This document shows positions 46,150 through 58,000 of a DNA stretch of 64,000 nt, one piece after another; the stretch's first letter is position 1; each line of letters opens with the position of its first letter. The position numbers were made by a program, and so were the translations under genes. The stretch covers positions 1,426,001-1,490,000 of the forward strand of contig JAKSGN010000005.1 in NCBI GenBank assembly GCA_024180945.1. The letters are read 5' to 3'. This DNA comes from Macrophomina tecta (taxonomy: Eukaryota > Ascomycota > Dothideomycetes > Botryosphaeriales > Botryosphaeriaceae). The notes under the pieces are model-generated. The model had not been told where the DNA came from, searched no databases, and saw only the letters and a list, made by a program, of their open reading frames with translations.

Positions 46150-46761
46150 ATGCCTCGCAACCGCGCGTGTACGGTTCCCAACATCTTCCTTTGCTTGGCT
46201 TGTACTGGAGGAGCAATCTTTCTGTTGTATCTAGCACTGAAGATGATGAATTTGGGAATGGGATTTATCTTTCCTGTGTTCGGAAATATGGATGAATTCT
46301 GGGCTCGGATGGGGTCGGAGATGAACAACGGCACAAACCTTACCGTGCAGACAACCACGGCCATAGTCTGGCACACGTTCACTGAGAAGCCCTTGATCGG
46401 AGACGGACCGACCACGGTGGAGAGGACCGTCACTGTTACACAGATGGTGAAGACACTGCTCACTGTTACGGAAGTCCCGTTGCAAGCCATTGTCCCAACG
46501 GTCATCGCTTCAGCTTGCGGTGCTCACGCGTTCAGCAATGCTACAGCAGTTCACACTGCACCGACAACTTCAATGAGAGGACCGCTATTTACTACCGCTC
46601 CTTTTTTCAACATGTCGGCGGTCAACCCTCTGGGACAGCCAACCGGCCTCAACTGCACGCGATCATTTAACCACACACTGTCGATCAACCGGATAAGCGC
46701 CTTGCACACTACGCTTTATACGCTGACGAAGTCTTCCGACAGCTTGGCCGACAGCCGCTGA
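46150..46761 (+). CDS. Hypothetical single-pass membrane protein
   Basis: Open frame of 203 residues from ATG 46150. One hydrophobic helix (about residues 11-31, IFLCLACTGGAIFLLYLAL) is preceded by a short basic N-terminus. The rest is Thr/Val/Asn-rich with several N-glycosylation sequons and TVERTVTVTQ- and LLTVTEVP-like segments, compatible with a type II or secreted protein. I recognise no family. It sits between two sugar porters, all on the same strand, but nothing ties them functionally. It could also be a chance frame; the ordered N-terminus and sequons argue moderately for a real gene. Confidence 0.45.
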   Translation: MPRNRACTVPNIFLCLACTGGAIFLLYLALKMMNLGMGFIFPVFGNMDEFWARMGSEMNNGTNLTVQTTTAIVWHTFTEKPLIGDGPTTVERTVTVTQMVKTLLTVTEVPLQAIVPTVIASACGAHAFSNATAVHTAPTTSMRGPLFTTAPFFNMSAVNPLGQPTGLNCTRSFNHTLSINRISALHTTLYTLTKSSDSLADSR

Positions 46762-47915
46762 GACTGCCAGAGCTCGTGGTAAGTCCCCCACACTTCGCGG
46801 CAAAAATTTCTGCGCTGGTCATTTCTATCTGACATGAAGCATGTCCGTGAGTAGAACTGTAGATATTCCACTGCTGTGCAAGTGGTGGGGAATGAATGAA
46901 ACAAAAGAAAATCCCCAGGAGGTCCTCCAATGTGAATGCTATTGGTCTACGCTTGAGACTTCTCAACCGTTACGACGTCGTCGGGGAACTCAGGTAGGGC
47001 CGTCTAGAGCTTCGACTTGCCACCACAGGCACTAAGGATGGCGTGGTGGTAGTCGCGGGGAAGCCCGAGCATATGCAGCCACCGGTATACCGAATCGCGA
47101 GGGGCCCAGGGTCGGGAATGCCGCAAAGAGTAACGGAGGCTACAATTGCCAGACTGGGACGCGGTCACCCGCCGTCCCCACACTCCACACTCCGCAGCCG
47201 AGTTTCGGGTCTCACCCCCACCGCCATCTCGCCATCCCCCACAAAAACGCCGCGCATTTGGTGAGCCGGCTGCCAATGCTCCGCGCGGCGCCCATGCAGA
47301 TCCCGCCCGTCTTGCGCGACCTTGTCCTTCGGCACACCCACCGCTTCATCGGCAGGCATCCATTCTGCCTAAAACAAAGCCTTGGCCGAGCCACTGGCCG
47401 TCCCCCAACGTCACATCTCGCTCTCAGCCGCTGGGCGGAACGCTCGTTCGGCAGCTGCGCCGAACATCGGGACGGGGATCGACGCCGTCCAACGCCCCCT
47501 CCACCAAGCCTCAAGCCCCGGGGCGCTCTCTGTCAAATCGTTTCCGCTTATGCTTTCTGTCTCCGGACATGCAAGCAAGCGCTCACGGCGCTTATCTGCC
47601 CCGCAAATGAACAGTCTATGTTCTGGATGCCGGGCTCAGAGCCCTGGTAAGCCGTCGGGAGGAGCATGGTGCTTCGGCATGCGCTCGCGCGAGTGACGTT
47701 CGTCGTTTCCTCTGCAGCGCTCGTACTACCGGGCTATGCACCCCCGGTGGGCGCCCTGTCGCTGATCTTCGCTATATATTCCGCGCGTACGGTCCTGGCG
47801 TGGCCCTTGTTGTGGAGTCCTGACCCTTTTCTTCCCTCGCGGCCTCTCGCTTTGATACCCCTACCTTTGTTGTTGCGATCCCGCAGACGGACGGTGCGCG
47901 GCCGAGGTCTTCGTC
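46762..47915. other. Intergenic upstream of the second sugar porter
   Basis: About 1.15 kb; the half nearer the transporter is GC-rich. A TATATA lies near 47772-47777. Several overlapping open frames around 47150-47700 lack protein character. Confidence 0.5.
47772..47777 (+). promoter_or_regulatory. Candidate TATA box of the second sugar porter
   Basis: TATATA in otherwise GC-rich DNA, about 140 bp before ATG 47916. Confidence 0.35.
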
Positions 47916-49878
47916 ATGGTGCAGGTCGACATGTTCGGTCGCGGCTTCAAGCTGCAGTTGGCCATTACTGCTGCTTGCTCGATGGCTTTCATTTTGTTCG
48001 GTGTGGTTGAGCACTCAAAAAGCGCCTCCGGAATATTTACTCACGCCCATTTAGGTTATGATCAAGGTGTCTTCAGTGGCATTGTCGGCAACGAGCATTT
48101 CCTAGACGTCGTAGGGCACCCGGACGACACTATACTCGGCATCATCGTCGCCGTCTACAACCTCGGGTGTTTTACGGGCTGTATTGGTGCCTTCACTTTT
48201 GGAGAATGGCTGGGTCGCCGTAGGGCCATGTGGGTGGCAATGGCATGGATCATCGTACGACAGACACGAGCCTCAATAGAAAGATTCCCAAAGCTAACCT
48301 TGGGCCTAGGTTGGCGGTTCGCTACAGGCGTGCGCCTACTCAAGAGCACATATGATCGTTGCGCGTTTCGTGACTGGCATCGGCACTGGTCTTGAGACCT
48401 CAACGGTTCCTATGTAGGCTCACAAAACCCCTTAAGACCGGCGGACACTCATAATCCACAGGTACCAAGCTGAACTTTCTCACGCTCATAACCGAGGCCG
48501 TCTCGTTTGCAGCGAACCCCTATTCGTCGGCATCGGAATCGTTACGGGTAAGCGGGACTTCCTGTTTCAGCCATGACTTACCGGGCGGCCTGCTTACTTA
48601 CGCTCTTCCATCAGCATACTGGTTCGACTACGGTATCAACTTCGCAGGTGGCGAAATTGCCTGGAGACTTCCTATTGCATGCCAGGTTATCTTCGCCCTC
48701 ATCGTCGTCGTCTTGGTCTTCGGCCTCCCAGACTCGCCCCGTGATCTATTCAACAAAGGCAGGCATGAGGACGCTACCAAGGTTCTATGCGACGTTTTCG
48801 ATAAGGATCCAGACCACGTCTCGATTAAGAAGGAGACGGCAGAGATTCTGCACGCCCTTTCGCTCGAGGGAGAGTCGCAGAAGAGCTGGCTCCACATCTT
48901 CCAGCAGGATGAAGTGCAGACCGGAAAACGTGTGCTGTTGGCGTACGGTATGCAGTTCATGAATCAGGTCGGCGGTATCAACCTCGTTGTGTAAGAAACC
49001 ATCACGCTCTCAATCCCAGAAACTGACTGTGATCATAGCTACTACGTTCCCACCGTACTCGAAGAGAACGTCGGCATGACGCGGAACATGTCTCTACTTC
49101 TCGGCGGAGTGTACGTTTGCCCCTGCCATCCCCTACTGGCCTTCAACTCACGCACCTTCTCCAGCATCCAAATCATGTTCCCGCTCGGCTCCATCATCCC
49201 CGCCCTCGGCGCAGACAAGCTCGGCCGCCGCCGCCCAATGATGTGGGGCTCCTTCGGCCTGGGGATCTGCATGATGATGATCTCCATCCTACTCAGCTTC
49301 AAGAACTCCAGCATCGGCGAGCCGACGGCCTCGGCCAGCGTCGCATTCTTCTTCGTCTACATGTTCATCTTTGGCGCCAGCGTCAACTGTATCCCTTGGG
49401 TCTACGTGCCCGGTAAGCTAAGCACCCAGTCTACCAAAAACAACAGCCATCGAACGAAACAGTTGCTAATGGCTGACGGTAAACAGAAATCCTCCCTCTC
49501 CGCGCCCGCGCCCGCGGCACCGCTATCGGCATTTCCTCCAACTGGCTGTGGAATTTTGTGATTGTCATGATCACGCCCATCATCATCAACCGCCTGCAGT
49601 GGAAGGCGTACCTGATCTTCATGTGCACCAACCTGCTCTTCGTCCCGCTCATCTACTTCTGCTACCCGGAGACGGCTATGCTCACGCTCGAGGAGATGGA
49701 TGAGCTTTACACGGATCGGAGCGGCGAGGGCCCGATCAAGATTAGTAAGAGGATCAGGCGGGAGAAGAAGATGGGCTTGCGCGCCGGATTAGAGGCGGGG
49801 ACCAGTTCGAATGAGGCAGTTGTAGAGGGCGAGAAGGAGGAGAGCAGGGCGCATCAGGAGATGGTGGCAGAAAAGTAG
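47916..49878 (+). CDS. MFS sugar transporter
   Basis: Eight exons: 47916-48000, 48055-48254, 48310-48413, 48462-48547, 48615-48990, 49039-49110, 49165-49412 and 49487-49878. They give 520 residues with seven introns of 48-74 bp, all GT-AG and phase-consistent. Motifs across junctions include FILFG|YDQGVFSGIVG, GEWLGRRRAM, VTGIGTGLETSTVP|MYQAEL, GRLVCSEPLFVGIG, AYWFDYGINFAGGEIAWRLP, LPDSPRDL, MNQVGGINLV|VYYVP, ADKLGRRRPMM and YPETAMLTLEEMD. This is a complete 12-helix proton-sugar symporter-like protein of the fungal sugar porter family. The sugar cannot be predicted. A start at ATG 47931 is possible. The intact state contrasts with the frameshifted porter 2 kb upstream; the two belong to different subfamilies. 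Confidence 0.88.
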
Positions 49879-51189
49879 GCGGAGTGATGTCGGGTTACGG
49901 GCGCGTTTAGTGTCTCTGATTTTCTTTCTCGTGGTCTATATTTTAAGTGGCGCATAAGATATCTTTTGTTAGGTTCCAAGTCTTACGCCAACCGCTACGA
50001 CTAAGCCCGGGGAACAGCTGGCTTCGAATTCTAGCGAACTGGCAACAAGCAACGGCGACACGCTTTGCTGAATCACAAAAACAATGAACAATATGTGCCC
50101 AAATACATTATGGACTGCTTGAGACAAAAAAAATAACTCTTTATTCGCAAAAAGAACAAAGTATTGACCGCCTTGATGGCCTTGATAGCCACAAAATTTG
50201 TGCACACCCAATATTGCATTGTCGCTTGCCATTCATACTGTGCGTCATGACGCGAGGATAGTCTACTGATCTTGCACGCTACATACCAGAGCTATGAAAC
50301 TTCACAAGAATAATATTTTCCTTGTTCCCGGTGGATCTCGACACTCAGGCTACTGTATACATAGGTGCTCTCATTAGCAACACTTCGACTAACGCAACAC
50401 ACTTCTACCACGCCATAGCACCAACCGAGCTCACAGACAATCAATAATAGTAACTTAAAAAAGATGGTGATATCTCGTCGAACCTCGCAAAAGAGTAGAG
50501 AGCCCGGTGGAGACACCAATTCCGGTGAAGGCCGCTGGCCCCCGATCTACGCAGCACCTCATTGGCAGGATGGCCGGAGTTCAAGTGGCTTTCATGGTGA
50601 CAGTGGGTTCCAGAGCCTATTGCACGGGAAACCCAGCAAGGAGGTGTCAGGGCAGACGTCGTTACATACATGAGAACTCAGCTACCTTGAAGGGGTGATC
50701 AAATGCACAATTTAATATTCGTACAGAAACTAGTATCTCACATTGCAAATACATAATGTGCTTCAAATTTAAGGTAGAGATTACACATTCCAGCAATCCA
50801 TATAATGTATCCTCTAAAATTAGCACTAAGTTTTCGTCAAAGTTTGAGCATACGAGTATTTGCATTATGAGTGTTGAAACCATAAAACGAAGATGTTGCG
50901 TGTCACTCTCAAAGACGGAAAACTGGACCAGTGAGCGTAAGTCAGAGCAACAAACATCTCCAACTAACCCATCTTTTGCATAATGAGATCATGGATGAAA
51001 CGTGCCGGAAGGCTCGCATCTAGGTAAGGCGCTTTATCACAGTCTTTCCGGTGGGGAGCCGAACCCTCGCGACGCAAACAAAAAGGACTGATATCTTGAA
51101 TGCCCACACGCCCCTCAAACAGCGAAAAAAAAAAAAAAAAAAGAAATGCTTCGCGAATTGCAAGGCTTGCAAAGACCTACAAACTAACC
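49879..51189. other. Intergenic upstream of the second SDR
   Basis: About 1.3 kb, A/T-rich between 50080 and 50950, with a poly-A run of about 18 nt at 51124-51141 just before the SDR start. No gene or RNA is supported. Confidence 0.5.
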
Positions 51190-52254
51190 ATGCAATTCTT
51201 CCAACCGATCCTGCATGCTCCTCCTGATGAAGCAACCCTCGAAGGCCGCACTGTCATCATCACGGGCGCAACATCAGGCATCGGCCTCGAGACAGCACGG
51301 CAGCTCTGCCAACGGCGCGCATCAACGGTCATCCTCGGCGTCCGCAACGTGCCCAAGGGCGAAGCAGTGAAAGCGCAGCTGCTCGCCGACCCGGCGATCC
51401 AGCGGCTCGAAGCGGCCCCCGCGATAGCAGTCGTGGAGCTCGACACGGCCGACTACGCCAGCGTCCGCGGCTTCGCGACCGCCGTCCAGTCCGTGGCCCC
51501 GCGCCTCGACCTGCTCGTCCTCAACGCCGGCATCGGCCCCGTCGCGTTCGAGCGCAGCCCCGCCACCGGCCACGAGCGCACGATCCAGGTCAACTACCTC
51601 TCCAATGTCCTGCTCCTGCTGTGCCTGCTCCCGCTGCTGCGCGCCACCGCGCGCGCTGCGGGCGCGCCCACCCGCGTCACCTGGGCGGGCAGTCGCGCCC
51701 ACCGCAGCTCGCTGCCCAGTCTCATCGCTCGAGCTCCGCTGCACGAGCCGCTCCTCCAGTACCTCGATGACGAGCAGCGGTACTCTGGGTTTGCGCGGTA
51801 TCCGGACAGCAAGTTGCTGGCGGCGATGTTCGTGCACGAACTGGCAGAGAGAATGGGCGTTGCAGAGGGGCAGGTGGTGGTGAACATGTTTTGTCCGGGC
51901 ATGGTGGACACGGCGATCACGGATGTGCTGCCGTGGTACGTGAGGATGCTGGTGGCGGCAGCACAAGCCGTTCGGGGCAGGTCTGCGGAGCAGGGGGGCT
52001 GGGTTGCTGTGAATGCGGCGGTGGTTGTGGGGGACGAGTCGCATGGGAGGTTTTTGCTGGATATGGATTGTGTTGAGTAAGTTGCTTTATTGCCTCGTTG
52101 CTGAGAAACACAGAGCTTACTTTGGTATAGGAACTGTGATTTCTTGAAGACGGAGAGTGGGGCGCAGATGCAGAAGGCGGTGTGGGAGGAGACCATGGCG
52201 GAGGTGTCGAAGTATGTGGATATTCCGCAGTTTACTGGGACTCTTAAGCATTAG
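51190..52254 (+). CDS. Short-chain dehydrogenase/reductase (retinol-dehydrogenase-like)
   Basis: Two exons, 51190-52076 and 52131-52254, with a 54-bp intron, give 336 residues. I chose ATG 51190 (MQFFQPILHAPPDEATLEGR); an in-frame ATG at 51100 would add 30 residues, partly encoded by a poly-A run, and is unlikely. Motifs are TVIITGATSGIG (NAD(P) binding), LVLNAGIG, a possible catalytic serine in WAGSRAH, and YPDSK as YxxxK. The C-terminal exon (ENCDFLKTESGAQMQKAVWEETMAEV) is typical of fungal members of this group, which resemble retinol dehydrogenases/WWOX-type SDRs. No membrane anchor is apparent at the N-terminus. Substrate unknown. Confidence 0.87.
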
Positions 52255-54678
52255 AATCAACTAAGCAGCTGAGACAAAGGATTAAGTGAACGGGAGATGT
52301 TCTCAGAGCGATATATCAGTCTCAATGCATTGAGTGGGAGGGTTGAAGCTCGCCAGTCTCTTACTTCAAACTCAGTGAAGTAAGCAAAGGCATACATGAG
52401 CTCCGCAGAGCAACAGCGCTTCCCTAAAATTCAAGGGCAATCCTTGGAGAAACTTGAGGCACAAAGTTATCCATATATCTCATTTGACAGCAATAGAAGC
52501 TCCCTAGACATTTCAGGAGAACTCCGCCGCTGTGACAAATGTCAACAGACTCAAGGTAAATTGCTGCGTAATTGCCCTTAGTTCTCCGCAAATTCATATG
52601 CCGAATGGCAAACATAGATATATAAGATTCAGGGCAAAGAATTTCGTAGTATGGATATGCTTCATGCTAAGCATTCAAAACTCACAGTAGGCTCGAACAT
52701 GCTCGCAACGGCCGCTTGAACCGAATGCCAGAACACGAGCTTCAGAGAATCACGAAAAGGTGAGAAACGTATTAGGATATCCCAGGATCAGAGAGGGGAC
52801 AAGTGAGGTCCCTAATATTTTGAGGGAAAGTGGCGATGACCTATTCTGTGCCCCCATCTGAGAAGAAACTCCGCATCAGTTCCTCGATTAATCCCGCTTC
52901 ATGTGCAAGCGGCCGGGGACGGCGCCAGCAGCAGCGCCATTTTCTCTTCGCTTACCGCGCAGTCTACGGGATAGCCGATGCCATGGCAAGCCACATAGTG
53001 CTCTAATAGCGCTAACTTCTCTATTGAATTGAGAAAGGAGACATGTAAAACGTCAAGCATCAGAGCATGTTCATGCTAAGGACTGACTCCAAAAAGCGTA
53101 TCGAGCAGAGAAGTCAGTAATAGATATAATTTGTCAACCGAGAAAGCTTTCAGAGCAGTTTAGGAGGACTCACTCCAGTAACGTATCCTGTCGAACTCTG
53201 CGCAAGCTTCGGCGTCACGAAGACCTATGAGCACATAGCACGCTGATCGAGACACCATTTAGCAAAATTGGTGCCCTCCATACCTTCCTGGATCCGGGCA
53301 AATATCCGAATAGCTCAGTGATGCCTGAACTAAGTTTGGCCCAAAGAGAACAGACGGTATTGAAATTTATCACAGCGGCGTTCGCGGGAATTCCGTTGAA
53401 GATGCCGACCGGCAGCTCCTGGCGCAAACTACCTGAGAGGAAAGAGCTGAAAAGTTAAATACCCTATGGATTGAGTTAAATATCATCCTAGGCATCGAAA
53501 GCTTCGGATGCTGCGGCATAGCTCTCTTAAATGCTACTATAACCGGTGTAAACCTACACACTGTGTTTCTTCCGGTCCTGAACCTCGTACCAGCAAATTT
53601 TACAACCGAGTGATCCAGTTATGATCCTAAAATTTGGGTTGATGCAAATGGAAGATATCGTCAGATCTGCCTATCTATTTTCTTATTCACCGCTTACGCA
53701 TCGGAATCGAAGAACAGTAGATTGGCAAGCAGATATGAATTATTCTTGGAAGGATCCGGATACTCTTGCCCTCGCAAAAGATAAGACAGATCTCCTGGTC
53801 TTACGGTGATAGGAACTGCCAGCAACACAGCATCGATGTTTGCCGAAGCCGGGTCGTGATCGATCATGTGCCAGGGACGCTGGAGACGATGTTTATGTTA
53901 CTATGGCTTCTTTTCTCCCTTTGTACTAACGGAGTCCGGCTGGTGTAGCTCCTATCATCAGCTATGCACCGTAGCATATGAGTTCGGAGGCGATTGCGAT
54001 AACACGTGCAACATGCGCAACAGAGTTGCTAATTGCGTTGTCAATGGGTGAGTAGGGCGTGGAATTCCTCAGAATAAATTTCCGATAGCTTATAAGCGAG
54101 GGCGTAGGTATGTGGCCTCCGTCTGCACTTGATAAAATAGAGAGCAATAGCAGATATCGTGTTGTATCGAGCAGGCGGGAAAGGGAAAGATTGGCTTTAT
54201 CAAAGGATGGGGGGAATTTGGTTTATGGAAGACTAGATCTGTACACCTCAATGATACAGCCTGGCACTTTGCGCTCACCTACCGAATTTCACAGATCTTC
54301 TCTACGTCTGGCCGCAACCTACATCTTTGCCAAGCTCAATTGGGAGGTATCTCAAAAGCCCAGTGAACTCAGGTCAAAAGCAATTTGCAAGTAAGACTCC
54401 TAGGGATCTGATATATGTATTGCTCAGTCCATTGCAAACCGAAGCATATGTCGTTGTTGACTGACAAATTTCACAACAAGCACGAGCTCGCTTGCAACGA
54501 CCACTCAAATGAAATGCTGAAACACGGATACGAGAGCACTAACAACTGGAGGCAAATACTCAGCCAAGCCCAGAGGAGTTGGTGGACTTAGATAAGAAGG
54601 GAGGAGGTTTCTTGGTTTCCAAGGGCGGACAGGTGTGGCCTTCCTGCTTTGCTCTTGCCCAACTGCCACACCCGCCTA
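52255..54678. other. Gene-poor, A/T-richer region
   Basis: About 2.4 kb without an intact gene, richer in A/T and stop codons than its surroundings. It contains one copy of a small coding relic (52921-53014). On the minus strand around 53215-53560 two short frames look weakly protein-like, but I cannot join them into anything known. Confidence 0.5.
52921..53014 (-). pseudogene. Coding relic, copy 1 of a duplicated fragment
   Basis: Minus-strand reading gives LALLEHYVACHGIGYPVDC followed by AVSEEKMALLLA, then stops. It aligns with copy 2 at 54799-54898 both in DNA (shared AGCGCCATTTTCTC core) and in protein (ALxEHxVACxxxGxPVDxxVSxEKMALxLA). The pattern resembles the N-terminal part of GCR1-domain/Crypton-type fungal proteins, but that is a weak inference. 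Confidence 0.45.
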
Positions 54679-55053
54679 TCAACCTGGCTCTGCCGTCTTT
54701 GATTGCCTATCCGCTAAGGCGTCTGGCTTCCCGTCAACGAGCAGCTGATCCCGTCGATCTAGCCACTTGTCGTAGGATGCGGGTGCGGACAATGATAGCG
54801 CCAGCGCCAACATCAGCGCCATTTTCTCTCCACTCACCACGCCGTCCACGGGACAGCCGCGGACGCGGCAGGCTACATCGTGCTCAAACAGCGCTATACC
54901 AACGAGAGAGATGTGGGGCGGAGATTGTGGGCATCGTGTGAAAGATACGTGGGCGCCGGGCCGATCAGCAGGCGCGTGGAAGTATTGAGATGGCCCCCGT
55001 TTGTTTGCTCTCGTCGCTTTGTTTCTGGATGCCGCGGCTGGACAATCACGCAT
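54679..55053 (-). pseudogene. Short open frame containing copy 2 of the duplicated relic
   Basis: A 124-residue frame from ATG 55053. Its central part reads GIALFEHDVACRVRGCPVD and VVSGEKMALMLALALSLSA, matching copy 1. KWLDRRDQLLVDGKPDALADRQ follows, which also looks like real coding sequence. The first 40 residues do not. It is probably the remnant of a larger gene or transposable element rather than a functional small protein. No terminal repeats or intact transposase are visible nearby. Confidence 0.45.
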
Positions 55054-58000
55054 CTAGCAAAGGACGCGAGGATGCTGGATCCCGAAGGTCTGCTAGTCTC
55101 TCGGCAATCCTTGACAAGGATCATGGAGAAGTGACTGGATTGGATTCCGGCAGAAGACGGCCAGGGCTGGCGGTGGTGTAATAACTCTCTTCTTGGGAAC
55201 GATCTCCGGAACTCACAGTTTGCCAAAAAGCCTAACAGGCGGGGTTCGGTGGACGAGAGCAACATTGCCCTTGACGTTGCAGTCTGCATAGGCTGTCTTG
55301 GTGGTTTGGTAGGGCTGTGACTGCCGGTTCCGGTGGAGTGGGCGTGCCTGTATGGTGCACGCCATAATCCGCTGTCATAAGAAACTGGCCAGATCGCAGT
55401 GCGCCAATGAATATTTGCTACCTCCCAATGCGCCATGCGAAGGGTATCGTTAGCGTCGTTGGTTCTCTCCCCCCACTCTACCGCAGCGATGAGTGAGCAT
55501 AACACTCAGCTCGCAAGAGAGGATGCTACAAGCCGCTGCACTGATTCTTACAAAGAATACCTATCAGGAGAAACTTTAATTATTGGCAGATCGAGCAGCA
55601 TCCTCTACCAGCTCGCAGTCCCGGGCAGACTTGTGCTGAAAGCGTGCCTGAGGACTCTGCCCGATCCGGCCGCCACCGCCACCGCCACCACCACCAAAGC
55701 TCATCCAGAACGGGGAGTCGCGGCCCCAGCATGAGAATCACCCCTCAGCAATGCATCTACTCAAAATGTTCCAAAGTGCTGCGCTGCTTCTGCCACCCAC
55801 GCCGTGCATCCAAGCACCGCCCACGCGTCACCAGCGAGGGAACTCCCGGCGGGGCCACTACAGCCATTGCCCGATGGGGCATCGAACATTACGCCCCCGC
55901 CCAGAACTCGGACTGGCCATGCTATCTTCCCGGGCGGCCTGCTGCGCGGCCCCCTCTATCTCCACGACGGCGACGGCGGCGGCGGCGGCAGCAGCAGCAG
56001 CACGCAGAATCGCAACCGCACCCTTGTCCCGGCGTCGCCGTTGCCGTTGTCGTCAAGTAACCACAGCCGGTGCGACAACGTGCTTGCAGCGCGCCTCCAC
56101 GCGCGCGCAAACGAGCATACGCGAACTCAAACGCGGGTATATCGTCTGTTTGTATCGAGTGCTTGCCGTTCCGCCAGCAAGTGTTTTTTCTCCTTTTTTT
56201 TTTTCTGTTTCTTTTTCTTTTTTTAGAAAAAAAAATATAGAATGTGGAAAAAAGGTTATCGGCGGATCAGCGATCATGACAGGCGCCTCAGTTGCACGGC
56301 AGCGGCTGTGGAGCGTGAAACAGCGGGGCTCGAGGGAATGGGCGGGGGTTCGAGGGCCAGGGGGATGGATGCGCAACAAGGGGGTTACCGGGATAGGCTG
56401 TGGAGAAGGATGGCTTTTGGTAGGTAGGGAGGTGTTGCAGGGATGCGATGTGGTGCATTTCGTGATAGTTGAGCGTGGTGTGCGACCTGACCAGGGGGTG
56501 TAAGGAGAGCGCACATGATAGTTGGTGTTGCGGAAGGGCGGGTGACTCGGGAGGAGAGACATCGGCGGTGGAAAGGTGCATGCAGTATGTAGGAAGACGC
56601 CGGCTGCTGAGAAATTCTCCGACCGAGTCTCCTTTAATTAGACACGAAAGGTGTAGAAGCGGACGAGGAATGGAGATGAGGGGAAGCTCGACGAAGCGGC
56701 GGCAGCGAATGACAGGGTTGTCCGATACGGTGAGATTGGAAGATGCTCCAGTGGCAGCGCTCGCAAGGGGAAATAAGATCATCGCGCCTCGAGCGACTCG
56801 CCGTCGATCAACCTGCCTATCGCGGCACACAGCATGCCCAAGCAAATCCTGCCGTCACTGCGTCTCGCGGTCCGGTGCTCTTCCTCGAGACCCGTAGCCG
56901 TCGACCGCAGGAGTAGCCACACGGCAGGCACCGTGTCGCCTCACGACGCAGGAGCCACATGCGCACTCCCCACCTGGCCGCTGCACGGTGCGCATGAGGG
57001 ATTTGACAGCGCTGCTCCGCCAATGGTACGAAACAAGCACGCCGCGCCTCCCTGCTTCGATCTCTTCCCGCGGCTGAGAACTGCCAGTCCCCCCGGGTAT
57101 GACAGTTCTCCTCGCCTGCGCCTGTGATACTCGCACAAGGGATGCAGAGTGTGGAGGTGATAGGCAGAGATAGCGGCCATCTCGATGTTTGTGGAGGACC
57201 CATTGGGCGACAGTGACGAAATGCACGCCAAAGGCGCGGCCGGATGCAGCTGCTGAAGTGCGAAAAAAAAGAAAAAAAGATTCACTGCGACGGCGACCGG
57301 GCACCCGCATGAACGCCTCACAGCGCACGGGTGGAGAGGGAGAAGAAGGCGTATGGTTCTGTCGTGCGCTGACCGGGCTGCCATTCCCTCCATTTTGACT
57401 TTTTGACAGCCCACTCGGGGCAGAGAAGCGTAACCTGGTGCGAGCGATTGTCGATTAGCCCCAGCCCGGGATGCGGGCGGGCATGGCCATGTCAGTGGGC
57501 GGGTGTTCCAGCGGTTGTTACGATATCTGTCCGCCCGTAACCCCCGCATCAGACAGTTGTTGGGGCACTCACGCGCGGTAGGAACGCAGGTCTGTCCGGT
57601 GACCAGCGCAAAATGTCGCGCTGGCGTGTTGCTAACTGCGCTTGGCAAAAATGCAAACGAGGTCTTGAGCGGGAGCGCATATAGATCGGATGCATTCGAA
57701 CATGGCTTCCTGCTTCCGCTCTGCGAATCAGAAGTGAGCCGTTGGGGTTCTCGAATATCCGTTGAGTCATTGATGCCCTCGTGCTGATTTTCCAGCTGAT
57801 TTGCATGGATTAGTCGGCGTGGACGCAGTGCTGTAGACGTCGCGGTAGCGGCACCGGGAGTTATTTAACAGGCAGCTCTTGCGGCGCTTGAACAACGTAG
57901 CACGTACTTCCCATCAATAGGAGGAGAAGCGTGCCTCCTACGCGCCAATATTTGTCACACCAACCGAGCCTCGAGACAGGGGTGTCACAGGCATACTGCA

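Noticed and set aside
51045..51075. tRNA B-box-like sequence on the minus strand (GGTTCGGCTCC)
   Set aside because: The T-arm does not pair over five bases and no matching acceptor stem, D-arm or anticodon arm is found at the right distance.
51100..51189. Upstream in-frame ATG of the second SDR
   Set aside because: Would add a poly-Lys stretch encoded by a poly-A run; the family begins at the later Met.
55751..56503. 250-codon plus-strand frame and overlapping minus-strand frame
   Set aside because: Low-complexity Ala/Arg/Ser runs crossing a T-rich stretch; no known motif and no splice-consistent continuation.
56288..56845. 185-codon minus-strand frame
   Set aside because: Pro/Ser/His-rich with no recognisable pattern; kept as non-coding.
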